In this document: positions 34,081 through 44,042 of the stretch, piece after piece
Position numbering within the stretch: the first letter of the stretch is position 1
How the letters are laid out: each line of letters opens with the position of its first letter
Origin: Xanthomonas vesicatoria ATCC 35937
Lineage (GTDB): Bacteria; Pseudomonadota; Gammaproteobacteria; Xanthomonadales; Xanthomonadaceae
NCBI RefSeq assembly: GCF_001908725.1
Contig: NZ_CP018725.1
Span: forward strand, 248,001-312,000
Reading direction: 5' to 3'
Length of the DNA: 64,000 nt
Notes under the pieces: model-generated
Databases searched by the model: none
Seen by the model: the letters and a program-made list of their open reading frames with translations, nothing else
Told to the model about the DNA's origin: nothing
Position numbers and translations under genes: made by a program

Positions 34081-34532
34081 GCGGATTCTCCGTGAGTGTC
34101 TTCGGCCCGCGCCAGGCGCGAGCGGCGTGCGCCCAGATCGTCCATCTCGCGCTGGTCGCGACGTTCGATCACCTTGTTTTCCTGGGCGCGGTAGCTGGCG
34201 GCCAGTTGCTCCAGTACCTGCTTCTCGCGGCTGGCCAGCAGCAGGCGGGTGCGCTCGGATTCGACCTTGGCGATGTTGCTTTCCACGGTCTGGGCCTGCT
34301 GCAGCACGGCGCTATCGAGCCGGTCCAGGAAGGCGCGGCGGTTGCTCAGCGCTACCGCACTGGTGCCGGCCATATGACTATTGGCGTATTCCTCGGCGTA
34401 GCGGCGCAGTTCTTCCAGGCGCGACTGGTGGGTCTCCAACACGCGCTGGCGCTCGGCCAGATCGCGGGCGACCTTGTCTTCCTGTTCCTGCGCCCGCCGC
34501 AGCAGGGGATCGATTCGCTTGGACTGCATCAT
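34077..34532 (-). CDS. fliJ: Flagellar export chaperone FliJ
   Basis: 151-aa antiparallel coiled coil (RRAQEQEDKVARDLAERQRV to RAQENKVIERRDQREMDDL), the stalk that fits inside the FliI hexamer. Starts with two Met codons; 3 bp after the fliI stop. Confidence 0.92.
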   Translation of the reverse strand: MMQSKRIDPLLRRAQEQEDKVARDLAERQRVLETHQSRLEELRRYAEEYANSHMAGTSAVALSNRRAFLDRLDSAVLQQAQTVESNIAKVESERTRLLLASREKQVLEQLAASYRAQENKVIERRDQREMDDLGARRSRLARAEDTHGESA

Positions 34533-34535
34533 GGA

Positions 34536-35912
34536 TTAGTTCTCGGGTTCCACCAGTTGCTGCAGCGCGGACAGGCTGTCGCTCAGCAGCGAGGCCTTGT
34601 GCACGTCCTGGCCAAGGAATTCGACGATTTCCGGCCAACGCGCCAATGCTTCGTCGGTGGCCGGGTCGCTGCCGCGCTGGTAGGCGCCGATGGCGATCAG
34701 GTCGCGGTTGGCGGTGTAGGCGGAGAGCAGCCGCTTGAGCTTGCGGATACGCAGGCGCCAGGGTTCGTCGGCGATGTCCTGCACCACGCGGCTGACCGAC
34801 GATTCCAGGTCGATCGCCGGGTACAGGCCGCTGTCGGCAACCCGACGCGACAACAGGATGTGGCCGTCCAGGATGGCGCGGGCAGCATCGGCGATCGGGT
34901 CCTGCGGGTCGTCGCCTTCGGTCAGCACGGTGTAGAAGGCGGTGATCGAGCCGCGGCCCTTGGCGCCGTTGCCGGCCCGTTCCACTAGTGCCGGCAATTT
35001 GGCGAACACCGATGGCGGGTAGCCGCGGGTGGTGGGCGGCTCGCCCACCGACAGGCCGATCTCGCGCTGCGCCTGCGCAAAGCGGGTCAGCGAGTCCATC
35101 AGCAACAACACGTTCAAGCCCTGGTCGCGGAACCATTCGGCAATGGCGGTGGCGCGGTAGGCACCGTGCAGACGCGCCAGCGGCGGGCGGTCGGCCGGGG
35201 CGGCCACGACGACTGCGCGGCGCAGGCCTTCTTCGCCCAGGGTGGTTTCGACAAAGTCGCGTACTTCGCGGCCACGTTCGCCGATCAGCCCGACCACGAT
35301 GACGTCGGCCGAAGTGAAGCGGGTCATCATGCCCAGCAGCGTCGACTTACCGACACCGGAGCCGGCGAACAGGCCCACGCGCTGGCCGCGGCCGATCGGC
35401 AGCATCGCGTTGATCGCACGCACGCCCACATCCAGCGAGGTAGTGATGGGCTCGCGCGCCAGCGGATTGATCGACATGCCGGCCATGCTGACGCTGCCTT
35501 CGCCGCGAATCGGGCCTTTGCCGTCCAGCGGGGTGCCATCGCTGTCGATGACGCGGCCGAGAAGGCCTTCGCCCACCTCCACACCACCGCGGCGCCGCGA
35601 GGGCACCACGCGGGCATTCGGCAACAGGCCGTGCAGTTCGGCGCTGGGCATCAGATAGGTGCGTTCGCCGGCAAAGCCGACCACTTCGGCATCCACCCAG
35701 CCGCCATCGACTTCGACCTTGCAGGTGGCGCCCATCGGCGCTTCGCAGCCGGTGGCTTCCAGGGTCAGGCCGACGGCGCGGCGCAGGATCCCTTCGCGGA
35801 TCAGGGTGCGGCCGGCGGTGGGTTCCAGGCCAAGCGTCCCCAGACGGGTGGCCAGGCGCAGATTACGTGCATCCAGCCAATCGGCCGGGGTGGCGCCGAA
35901 CAGGGCGCTCAT
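34536..35912 (-). CDS. fliI: Flagellar export ATPase FliI
   Basis: 458 aa, F1-beta-like ATPase that powers delivery of substrates to the gate. Walker A GSGVGKST at 184-191, Walker B VLLLMDSLTRFAQ, and the TSD-like GSITAFYTVLTEGDD loop are seen. ATG 35912 overlaps the fliH stop as ATGA. Confidence 0.97.
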   Translation of the reverse strand: MSALFGATPADWLDARNLRLATRLGTLGLEPTAGRTLIREGILRRAVGLTLEATGCEAPMGATCKVEVDGGWVDAEVVGFAGERTYLMPSAELHGLLPNARVVPSRRRGGVEVGEGLLGRVIDSDGTPLDGKGPIRGEGSVSMAGMSINPLAREPITTSLDVGVRAINAMLPIGRGQRVGLFAGSGVGKSTLLGMMTRFTSADVIVVGLIGERGREVRDFVETTLGEEGLRRAVVVAAPADRPPLARLHGAYRATAIAEWFRDQGLNVLLLMDSLTRFAQAQREIGLSVGEPPTTRGYPPSVFAKLPALVERAGNGAKGRGSITAFYTVLTEGDDPQDPIADAARAILDGHILLSRRVADSGLYPAIDLESSVSRVVQDIADEPWRLRIRKLKRLLSAYTANRDLIAIGAYQRGSDPATDEALARWPEIVEFLGQDVHKASLLSDSLSALQQLVEPEN

Positions 35913-36529
35913 AGGCCAGCTCCGGATTTGCGCATGACGGTCTCCAGCGCGGCCCGCAGGCGCGCTTCCAGCGTGCCGTCCACACGCACGCTCTCGGCAT
36001 GCACGCGCAGGTCGCCGCGGCTCAGGCTCATGTCCGGGGCCACGCGGGTGGTGCTGCTCGGTGCCAGGTGCGGCAGCAGCGCGGTGATGTCGTCCGGGTG
36101 CAGGCGCACTTCGACCTCGCGGCCGGCACCGCCGACCGCATCCACGGCCTCGCCGACCAGGTCGGCCAGCAGTTGCGGTTCCACCTGGTAGGCACGCCCG
36201 ACCAGCTGGCCGGCGATGCGCACGGCCAGATCGCCAAGCGCGCCGACCACTTCATTTTCCAGCCGCGCCAGCGGGCGGGTGAAGTTGTCCAGGATGCCGT
36301 CGATCTGCGCGGTCAGGCGGCGCACTTCGGACTGGCCCTGGGCAAAGCCTTCGGCATGGCCGCGGGCAAAGCCTTCCTGCTGGGCGGCGTCTTCGATGGC
36401 CTGGATCTCTTCCAGGGTCGGCGGGCGCAGCACCGGCTCGTACACGGCCGGTTCGTCGAACTCCGGCTCCGGCGCGGCCAGGGCCATGTGCAGGTCGGGG
36501 GCCAGCCAGCGGGTGACCACGTCGTTCAT
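35909..36529 (-). CDS. fliH: Flagellar export regulator FliH
   Basis: 206 aa. Acidic N-terminus, a helix with GxxxG-like spacing (EGFARGHAEGFAQGQSEV) typical of FliH, and a C-terminal domain (VGRAYQVEPQLLADLVGEAV) that binds FliI. Overlaps fliG by 4 bp. Confidence 0.93.
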   Translation of the reverse strand: MNDVVTRWLAPDLHMALAAPEPEFDEPAVYEPVLRPPTLEEIQAIEDAAQQEGFARGHAEGFAQGQSEVRRLTAQIDGILDNFTRPLARLENEVVGALGDLAVRIAGQLVGRAYQVEPQLLADLVGEAVDAVGGAGREVEVRLHPDDITALLPHLAPSSTTRVAPDMSLSRGDLRVHAESVRVDGTLEARLRAALETVMRKSGAGL

Positions 36530-37536
36530 ACCATGGCCTCCGCACCGGCGCCGCCGAGGCTGATGGCGCCTTCGTCAGCCAGGCGGCGGACGATGGTGAG
36601 GATTTCCTTCTGCGCCGCTTCCACATCGGCCAGGCGCACCGGGCCGCGCGCTTCCATGTCCTCGATCAGGATTTCGGCCGCGCGCTGGGACATGTTGCGG
36701 GTGATCTTCTCGCGCACCTTGGTGTCGGCGCCGCGCAGGGCCAGGCCCAGGCGCTCGCCGGAGACTTCGCGCAGCAGCGTCTGCAGGCCGCGGTCGTCCA
36801 GGTCCACCAGGTTGTCGAACACGAACATCAGGTCCTGGATCTTGGTGGCCAGGTCGGCGTCGATCTTGCTGATTTCGCCCAGCACGCCTTGATCGGCGCC
36901 GGTGTCCAGGAAGTTGAGGATGTTGGCCGCCACCTTGATGCCGCCCACGTTGGACGACTTCAGGTTCTGGTTGCCGGCAAATTGACGCTCCATGATGTCG
37001 TTGAGTTCGCTCAACGCATTGGGTGGAATGCCGTCCAGGGTGGCGATGCGCAGCAGCACGTCGGCACGGGTGCGCTCGGGCAGGTTCTTCAGCGCTTCGG
37101 CGGCCTGGTCGCTGTCCAGATGCGCCATGACGATGGCGATGATCTGCGGGTGCTCGTTACGCACCAGGTCGGCGACCGCGCGCGGGTCCATCCACTTGAG
37201 GGTGTCCAGGCCGGTGGTGTTGCGGCCCAGCAGGATGCGGTCGATCAATCCGCCGGCCTTGTCGGCGCCCAGCGCCTGGATCAGCACGTTGCGGATGTAG
37301 TCGTCGGCGCCCACGCCCAGCGAGGTCTTGCCCGCCAGTTCGCCGTTGAAGTCGTCCATGACCTTCTCGACCTGATCGCGCGAGATGGCGGTCATGGTGG
37401 CCATGGCGATGCCGATCTTCTGCACCTCCTTGGGGTCCATATGCTTGAGCACTTCGGCCGCGTCGCTTTCCCCCAGCGACAGCAACAGCACGGCGGCGCG
37501 CTGCACTCCGGTCATCGGTTGTGTATCAGGCTTCAC
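36526..37536 (-). CDS. fliG: Flagellar switch protein FliG
   Basis: 336 aa, the C-ring subunit that touches the stator. Three armadillo-like domains; EHPQIIAIVMAHLDSDQAAEAL in the middle and the charged C-terminal helix (DIEDMEARGPVRLADVEAAQ region) for torque are present. The start lies 11 bp inside fliF. Confidence 0.96.
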   Translation of the reverse strand: MKPDTQPMTGVQRAAVLLLSLGESDAAEVLKHMDPKEVQKIGIAMATMTAISRDQVEKVMDDFNGELAGKTSLGVGADDYIRNVLIQALGADKAGGLIDRILLGRNTTGLDTLKWMDPRAVADLVRNEHPQIIAIVMAHLDSDQAAEALKNLPERTRADVLLRIATLDGIPPNALSELNDIMERQFAGNQNLKSSNVGGIKVAANILNFLDTGADQGVLGEISKIDADLATKIQDLMFVFDNLVDLDDRGLQTLLREVSGERLGLALRGADTKVREKITRNMSQRAAEILIEDMEARGPVRLADVEAAQKEILTIVRRLADEGAISLGGAGAEAMV

Positions 37537-39250
37537 TGGCGACCCATCCCTTCACGACTTGTGCGACACGTTTTGAATCGGCTTTGACGGCCTCGCGAGC
37601 CACGCGCATGCGCTCTTCGTAGGCATCCGGCAGGGCGATCGGGGTCTTCTTTTCCTGACCGATCTGCGCGGTGTCGTCTTCCAGGCCGGGCATCAGGTCA
37701 TTGTCTTCGTTGACCATCCGCACGTCGGCGCTCTGCGGAGTGCCATCGTTGCCAGCCCCGCGTTCTTTGTCCTTGACCGCGGTCACGCCGGTGAGTTGAC
37801 GCAAGGTGGGGCGCACTACGCCGAACAGCAGCGCCAGCACCACTACCGCGCCGACCAGCAGGCGCAGACCGTTCTGCACGCGCGGGTCTTCCCACCACTT
37901 CGGGCCTTCCTCGCCCGCCACCGCTTCCCGCACAAACGGGGCATTCATCACCGACACCGTGTCGCCACGTGCCGCGTCGAAGCCCACCGCCTGCTTGACC
38001 AGTCCCTCGATGCGGGTAAGCTCGGCGGCGGTGAGCGGCTGCTCGACCATCTTGCCCTTGGCACCGGGGCGCGGGACGTTGTCCAGCAGCACCGCCACCG
38101 ACACCCGCTTGATGCGGCCGGCCGGCTGACGGGTGTGTTGCAAGGTTCGGTCCAATTCGTAATTGCGGGTGGCGCTCTTGGAACTTTCGGTTGGCGCGGC
38201 CGGGGCAGCGGCCTGGCCGTTAGCCGCGGCCGGAGTGCCCGGTGCACCGGCGACGGCCGGGGCGGGCGGTTGCCCGGGGCTGTTGCTGGTGGCGCCCGGA
38301 GGACCCTGCGGGCCGGTGGCGCTGGTGCTGCTGTCGCTGACCTGCTCGCTGCGCAGCTTGGCCGGCTCGCCGTTATAGAGTTCGCGGGCTTCTTCCACCA
38401 CCGAGAAGTCCATGTCCACGCTGACTTCCGGGTTGACCCGGCCGGGGCCGGTCATCGGTTCCAGCAGCTCGCGGATGCGCTGGTTGTAGGAGCTTTCCTG
38501 GCGACGCACCTGTTCGAACTGCGCGGCGTGCTGGGCGGCATCGCTGTTGGGGTCGGCGATGGAGAGCATGCGGCCGCTCTGGTCGACCACGGTCACACGC
38601 TCCGGGGTCATGTCGGGGATGCTGGACGCCACCAGGTTGACGATGGCATCGACCTGATTGCGCTCTAGCCCCTGGCCGCCACGCAGCTCCAGCACCACCG
38701 AGGCGCTGGCCACATCGCGCTGGCGGGTGAACGCGCTGGGTTTGGGAATGGCCAGATGCACACGTGCCTCGCGCACCGGGCGCAGGGTGCCGATCGTGCG
38801 CGAGAGTTCGGTTTCCAGCGCGTGCTGGTAGCGGGCGTTTTCCACGAACTGGCTGACGCCGAAGCCCGGGTCCTTTTCCATCAGCTCAAAACCGCCGCCG
38901 GTCTCTTTGCCGGTCAGGCCGGAGCCGGCCAGCTTCAGGCGGGCGTCGTACAGGCGGTCTTGCGGAACCGAGATGGCGCCGGTGCCCTGGTCGATCTTGA
39001 ACGGGATCTGCGCGGTGCGCAGTAGGTCGGCCGCCTCGGCGTTTCCCTTCTCGTCCAGGCCGGTGTACAGCGACTGGTAGCCGGGCTTCTGCGACCAGAA
39101 GAACACCGCCAGGCCGGCACCCACCGCCAGGGCGATCATCGCCATCATGGTCAGCTTGCGGGTGATCTGCAGGCTGCGGACACGGTCGAACCACTGGCCC
39201 GCCTTTTCGGCGTTCTGGTTCATGTTTTCTTTGGTGATCGCGAGAGCCAT
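37526..39250 (-). CDS. fliF: Flagellar MS-ring protein FliF
   Basis: 574 aa. Two transmembrane helices (MMAMIALAVGAGLAVFFW near 35-52 and LLVGAVVVLALLFGVVRP near 465) bracket the periplasmic ring-building domains. A Pro/Gly/Ala-rich loop (about 310-355) precedes the second helix. The C-terminal tail DSKRVAQVVKGWVASEA is the FliG-binding helix. Starts 13 bp after the fliE stop. Confidence 0.97.
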   Translation of the reverse strand: MALAITKENMNQNAEKAGQWFDRVRSLQITRKLTMMAMIALAVGAGLAVFFWSQKPGYQSLYTGLDEKGNAEAADLLRTAQIPFKIDQGTGAISVPQDRLYDARLKLAGSGLTGKETGGGFELMEKDPGFGVSQFVENARYQHALETELSRTIGTLRPVREARVHLAIPKPSAFTRQRDVASASVVLELRGGQGLERNQVDAIVNLVASSIPDMTPERVTVVDQSGRMLSIADPNSDAAQHAAQFEQVRRQESSYNQRIRELLEPMTGPGRVNPEVSVDMDFSVVEEARELYNGEPAKLRSEQVSDSSTSATGPQGPPGATSNSPGQPPAPAVAGAPGTPAAANGQAAAPAAPTESSKSATRNYELDRTLQHTRQPAGRIKRVSVAVLLDNVPRPGAKGKMVEQPLTAAELTRIEGLVKQAVGFDAARGDTVSVMNAPFVREAVAGEEGPKWWEDPRVQNGLRLLVGAVVVLALLFGVVRPTLRQLTGVTAVKDKERGAGNDGTPQSADVRMVNEDNDLMPGLEDDTAQIGQEKKTPIALPDAYEERMRVAREAVKADSKRVAQVVKGWVASEA

Positions 39251-39263
39251 GTGTCGTCAACCT

Positions 39264-39635
39264 TTACAGCGGCATGTTCATGACGTCCTGATAAGCCTGG
39301 ACGAGACGGTTGCGGACTTCCACGGTGGCGCGGAAGGCCACCTGGGACTGCTGGGAGGCGACCATGACCCGGGCCAGATCGGCATTGGGGTCGCCCATTT
39401 CGAATGCTTTGGATAGTGCGCCGGCTTTCTGCTGGGCCTCGTTGACGCCGCCGATGGCGCCGCGCAAGGTCTCGCTGAAGCTGGGCGCCTGGGTGGCCGG
39501 CGTTCCCTGTGCGCCTGCCAGCCCCTGGATCTGATTACCGCGCGCCGCATCGGCCACCGCACCCATGGGGCCTTGGCCCATCTGCGTCTGGTAGCTGCGG
39601 ATCTGCGAAAGAATCGAGGTAACGGAGTCGCTCAT
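39264..39635 (-). CDS. fliE: Flagellar MS-ring/rod adaptor FliE
   Basis: 123 aa from ATG 39635 (MSDSVTSILSQIRSYQTQMG); the upstream in-frame codons overlap the promoter. Helical C-terminus (VRNRLVQAYQDVMNMPL) matches FliE. First gene of fliEFGHIJK, with a sigma-54 promoter 35 bp before it. Confidence 0.94.
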   Translation of the reverse strand: MSDSVTSILSQIRSYQTQMGQGPMGAVADAARGNQIQGLAGAQGTPATQAPSFSETLRGAIGGVNEAQQKAGALSKAFEMGDPNADLARVMVASQQSQVAFRATVEVRNRLVQAYQDVMNMPL

Positions 39636-39669
39636 GGGTGCGGTCAGCCAGGGAGGCATTCACACCGAT

Positions 39670-39685
39670 GCAAGCGGCGTGCCGA
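39670..39685 (-). promoter_or_regulatory. Sigma-54 promoter of fliE operon
   Basis: Minus strand CGGCACG, CCGC, TTGCA: full -24/-12 match except C for T at the first base. Predicted leader of about 23 nt. Confidence 0.85.
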
Positions 39686-39975
39686 AATCGCGCCGGGATT
39701 CCGGCACCGGGGGCAGGGAGGGGCTGGCGCTGGGTTGCGGGCTGGTCCGCGGCCGCAATCTCTTGGCGGGAGTCTAGAATCGAGCCCCGCGTGGTTGGCG
39801 AAGCTGGCGCTTTATGCGAACCGATTCGGTGGGCAGGCGCGGCTCTGCTCAACCAGTCTGTGTAGCAAGACGTGGGCCTGTCTGGCGGAGAGCGACGGAT
39901 CTGCAGCCCGGCTGCAGGGTCCTTGCCCCCCAATCCCTCACGGGACACGCTGCTAGTAGGTCCCTGTCAGCTCCG

Positions 39976-40180
39976 TGGCGGCATCCATGCCGCCAAGGGT
40001 CCCGCGACGGAGAGCGGGCAAGGACCGGTCGCGTTGATCGGTGCCCAGGGTTTGGGCAACGCAACCAGCAGCCCCGGAGCTGCGCGACGCGGCGGTTCGT
40101 CCTTAGCGAAAACACCAGCCAACGGCCTGGTGCGATGTCCTCACCGCTCGCGGGACCGTTGGCGGCATGGATGCCGCCAT
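39976..40180. repeat. Pair of palindromes upstream of fliE
   Basis: Two short palindromes built on GGCGGCAT-NN-ATGCCGCC-like cores (39976-39995 and 40159-40180) about 160 bp apart. The surrounding GTCCCGCGA/TCGCGGGAC strings also pair, so 39960-40220 could fold into a larger structure. The whole gap 39690-40401 has no gene I can support. Confidence 0.55.
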
Positions 40181-40401
40181 CGAGCCCCCAGGGACGGATT
40201 CACGGCGTGTCCCGCGAGCGGCGAGGGCAGCGCGCCCTCGACCGAGTTGGCTTTTGACACTCTCAACTAACTCGGCTTCCCCCTCTAGATAGATCGCGCT
40301 AAGAACCGATGTCTCTACACCTGTGAGCCATTTGAATCGGGCCGACTACGCGTGATACGGGTGTGCGCATCAGTGTTCGAGCACATCGCGCGGCTGGGTG
40401 A

Positions 40402-43400
40402 TCAGTCCGGCAGCCATGCCTCCCGCCAGCGCTCCAGATTGCTGCCGCTCAACATCCAGTCGCGTCGCACCACCTCGCGCAAGGCCGCCCCCTTGGCGCG
40501 TGCTGCGTCCAGGTCGGCCAAATGCTCGCGGATGGCGCCGATCCAGTCGCGGTAACGGTTCTTCACCAGTGTCACCGGCAGGGTGCCCTGGTAGCAGCGC
40601 ACGTCGCTGGCGATCACCGGATAGCCGCATGCACCGTACTCCAGGAGGCGCAGATTGCTCTTGCACTCGTTAAACAGGTTCTGCTCTACCGGCGCCAGTG
40701 CCAGATCCAGGTCCAGCGCCGCCAGCGCGGCGGGGTACTGGTCGATCGGCACGCCCGGCTGGAACTGGTGGATGTGCTGGCGCAGTGCGAACGGGTACAT
40801 CCCCATGAACACCCATTCCACCTCGCCAGCGAGCTCTTTCACTACGTCGGCAATCAATTCCAGGTCGCCGGTATGGCTGGCGCCCCCAGCCCAGCCGATC
40901 CGCGGCTTGCCACCCTGGCGTTCGGCTCGCGCAGGCAGATGTTCCCACCAATGTGGCGGCAGGCGGTTTTCGGCCACCCGAATATCGCTATGCAGCCCGG
41001 CAAACGCCTCGGCCAGTGCAGGGGTGGAGACCACGAAGCGGTCCACCATGCCCAGCCCGCGCCGCACGGTCTTGAGAATGTCCTTGGGCATGTGTTCGCG
41101 ATGGGCATTCTTCAGTGGCAGATTAGGCAGGTAATCGTCCAGCTCGTAGACCTTGAACGCGCGCGACAACGCCTTCATCCGCCGCATCGCCTCCAGCCGC
41201 GCCTCGCCGACCTGCCGTTGCAGGATCACCACGTCGGGATCCTGGCGCGCCAGTTCGGCGATCTCCAGATAGCCGTTGAACAGCACACCCTCGGCCAGCC
41301 CGGCCTCGCGCAGCGCGCGCAGCGGCTGGATCACCCGGTAGTGGCCACAGCCTTCGATATCGGCCGGCAGTGCGATCACGCTCGGCAGTGGCCGCCACGA
41401 CTGCAACGGCCGCCAGCTGGCGCGCGGGTCGGCCAGCGTGAAGCCGGCGCCCGGGTCCAGCGAGAAACCCGGGTTGTAGGCCGGGTCGTTGGCCATCACC
41501 GGTAACCAACGCGCGTACATCGCCTCTTCGTCGAGGGCCGTGGCGGTGGTGGCATCGGGCGGGTCGATCAACAACTGCGCGCGCGCGGCAAACACATTCA
41601 AGTACCCGGCCTGGTGCAGGCGCAGGCACAGGTCGACATCGCTCCACTGCGCCAATGCCGGCTCCAGCGCAAAGCCGCCTGCGTCGATAAATAGCTGACG
41701 CGGCAGCATCAGACACTCGCCACTCAAGGCGGTGTAGTTCTGGTCCAGCTGCAGGCGCTGCAGATAGCCGGATTCGTCGAATGCACTGCCTTCGAACGCG
41801 CGCGCTACCGGTGCCCCCAGGCCCAGCAACAGACCGGCGTGGTGCACGGTGCCGTCGCTGCGTAACAGCTTGCCGGCCACCGCGCCCACTTCCGGGCGGA
41901 GCGCGTGGTTGAGCAGTTGCTCCAACCAATCGGCCTTCATCACCGCAGCGCCGGCCGACAGCCACAGCAGCACGTCCCCACGTGCATGCTCGGCGGCCGC
42001 GTTGCAGACCGCCTCGCGTACAGGCTCCGCGGCAAAGCGCAGCACGCGGATCTGCTGCATGCCCAGCGCATCGATGCCGGCCAGCCACGCGCGCAGGTCC
42101 GGGGCGGTGCTGTCGCGGTCCAGCAGCAGTACCTCGTAATGCGGGTAGGCGGTGTTGGCCAGGATGCTTTCCAGACAGCGCTGCACCTGCGGCAAACGGC
42201 CATCGACCAGCACCAGGATGCTGACCAGCGGCTGCTGGGCATGCTGGTACTCCACTGCATGCCGTCCGGGGCCGGCGCTGTGCACGCGTGCATCCGCATA
42301 CCCGCGCGCGGCCAAGTGGCGGGCGATGGCACGTTGCTCGTCCGCATCGGTTTGCCGTGTCTGTGCTGCGGCCACCAACAATGGCTCGGCGATGTGCTGC
42401 ACACAGGCCAGGCCGTAACGCTCGACTAGGCCAAGCTGATAGCCGAGTTCGAAGGCCTGCCCAAGGTCTGCCGGAAAACCGCCGTCGGCCACCAGGCCGC
42501 TGCGGCGGAACAGCCAGTGCCGCGACAGCGTGGACGGCGCGCTCAGCAGTACATCCAGATACAGCGCCGGCCGCAGCGCCAGCCCAAGCTGCGCGGTGTC
42601 CAGCGCAACCACTTCGTCCGCATAGACGGCCTGGCACTGCTCGGGCAGCCCGATCATGCCCAATGCCAGCATCGTCAGGCCACTGACGGTAAAGATGCTG
42701 CCGGCCTCCACCAGTACCACCCACTCGACATCCTGTTGCCCTGCAATGGCCTGGTTGAGCGCGGCCACCAGGCCCGCCTCGCCAATCAGTAGCCCACGCT
42801 CGCCGTGGTCGTCCAGCTGGTGCGGTGCGCTGCTGACCACCCAGGTCTGCTGATTCCGATAGCAGGCCACTGCATCGATGCTGGCCCGTGTTGCGGCGAC
42901 TGCGGCGGCGTCCCCATCGCGGTCGATCAGCATCACCGCAATCCGTGGCCCTCCGGCATGTGCCTGCAGGCGCGCATCGATCAACGCGCGCTGCACATCG
43001 CTGGGGTGGCGCACGCCCAGCCAAGTGGCCGGCGAGACCTGCTCGGCCATGCCGGCGCTGCGCATCAGCGCATTGACCAGATCCACCGACTTGAACACCC
43101 GCGCCTTGTGCGGACTGAGCGGCGCAACCCGCACCTGACGATTGTCGCCGCTCTCACGCCGCCAGCCGAGCTGCCGGATGCCCTGGCGCAGGTCCTCATG
43201 GCCCTGATCGCCGACCCCGACCTGATCGCGGCCGGCCTGGCTGAACTGCGCGCTGGACACACGGAAGTGCGTCAGCGGGCTGGCCAGAAACGCCAGGTTG
43301 CCGTGGCGCAGCAGCTTCACATAGATCGCCAGATCGCCGACCCAGTGGATCGGTTTGCCGTTCAACATCATCAGCTCATTGCCCAGCGCCAGCAGCTCGG

Positions 43401-43944
43401 CGCGGCGTGCCAGCACGCAGCTGGGCTCGCCAATGAAGTTGATGGCGTGGTCGGCCAGGAACGACACCAGCTCAGGCCCGTCGATCAGCACGTCTTCGTT
43501 GAAAGGAAAGCTGGTGGCCAGGATATCCGGCAACGGCGCGCCATCGTCGTCGATGCGCAACCGCCGCGAGGACGCCATTGCCGTGCCCGGGTTGCGCTCG
43601 ATCGCTTCCACCAATTGCGCAATGCAATCGGGCTCCAGCACATCGTCGTCGTGCAGAAACTTGATGTACTCGCCGTGCGCCAGCCCAATGCCTTTGATGG
43701 TGCTGCCGAGTTCGCCGAGGCGCGTCGCGTTGCGGGAGTAGCGGATCGGGAAGGGAGCAGACGCCAAGCGCAGCGCCAGCAGGGACTCGATCGCGCCATC
43801 GCCATTGTCGTCGCAGATCACCAGCTCCAGCGCCGGGTAGGTCTGCGCCAGCACACTGTCCAGCGCCTGCGCGAAATAGCGCGGCTTGAAGGTCGGCATG
43901 ACAATGCTGACGAGGGCAGTCGAAGGTAGGGGAGCGTCAGGCAT
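40402..43944 (-). CDS. Three-module glycosyltransferase
   Basis: 1180 aa from ATG 43944; a TTG at 43986 would add 14 residues; neither has a clear ribosome site. Module 1 (about 1-290) is GT2: ALVSIVMPTFKPRYF, LVICDDNGDG, KFLHDDDVLEPD. Module 2 (about 560-830) is a second GT2-like fold: LVSILVLVDGRLPQVQ, LLLDRDST. Module 3 (about 880-1180) is GT4-like: GCGHYRVIQPLRAL, RIGWAGGASHTGDL, ESGN-type NECKSNLRLLEYGACGYPV. No membrane segments. Lies between the flagellin-sugar genes and fliE; large multi-domain transferases in this place glycosylate flagellin in pseudomonads and xanthomonads. Flagellin as acceptor is inferred. Confidence 0.85.
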   Translation of the reverse strand: MPDAPLPSTALVSIVMPTFKPRYFAQALDSVLAQTYPALELVICDDNGDGAIESLLALRLASAPFPIRYSRNATRLGELGSTIKGIGLAHGEYIKFLHDDDVLEPDCIAQLVEAIERNPGTAMASSRRLRIDDDGAPLPDILATSFPFNEDVLIDGPELVSFLADHAINFIGEPSCVLARRAELLALGNELMMLNGKPIHWVGDLAIYVKLLRHGNLAFLASPLTHFRVSSAQFSQAGRDQVGVGDQGHEDLRQGIRQLGWRRESGDNRQVRVAPLSPHKARVFKSVDLVNALMRSAGMAEQVSPATWLGVRHPSDVQRALIDARLQAHAGGPRIAVMLIDRDGDAAAVAATRASIDAVACYRNQQTWVVSSAPHQLDDHGERGLLIGEAGLVAALNQAIAGQQDVEWVVLVEAGSIFTVSGLTMLALGMIGLPEQCQAVYADEVVALDTAQLGLALRPALYLDVLLSAPSTLSRHWLFRRSGLVADGGFPADLGQAFELGYQLGLVERYGLACVQHIAEPLLVAAAQTRQTDADEQRAIARHLAARGYADARVHSAGPGRHAVEYQHAQQPLVSILVLVDGRLPQVQRCLESILANTAYPHYEVLLLDRDSTAPDLRAWLAGIDALGMQQIRVLRFAAEPVREAVCNAAAEHARGDVLLWLSAGAAVMKADWLEQLLNHALRPEVGAVAGKLLRSDGTVHHAGLLLGLGAPVARAFEGSAFDESGYLQRLQLDQNYTALSGECLMLPRQLFIDAGGFALEPALAQWSDVDLCLRLHQAGYLNVFAARAQLLIDPPDATTATALDEEAMYARWLPVMANDPAYNPGFSLDPGAGFTLADPRASWRPLQSWRPLPSVIALPADIEGCGHYRVIQPLRALREAGLAEGVLFNGYLEIAELARQDPDVVILQRQVGEARLEAMRRMKALSRAFKVYELDDYLPNLPLKNAHREHMPKDILKTVRRGLGMVDRFVVSTPALAEAFAGLHSDIRVAENRLPPHWWEHLPARAERQGGKPRIGWAGGASHTGDLELIADVVKELAGEVEWVFMGMYPFALRQHIHQFQPGVPIDQYPAALAALDLDLALAPVEQNLFNECKSNLRLLEYGACGYPVIASDVRCYQGTLPVTLVKNRYRDWIGAIREHLADLDAARAKGAALREVVRRDWMLSGSNLERWREAWLPD

Positions 43945-44042
43945 CGGCGTGATGAAGGCAGTGGCGAGTAGGGTTATGGCGGTCAAACTGTAGGGGCAAC
44001 AAAGTGCTGGGGTTCGCTAGCGTCGACGTGGCAAACTTGTAG

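Noticed and set aside
43984..44042. Sigma-54 promoter before the large glycosyltransferase
   Set aside because: A CCAGCAC-N4-TTGC string occurs but lacks the -24 GG; the match is too weak.
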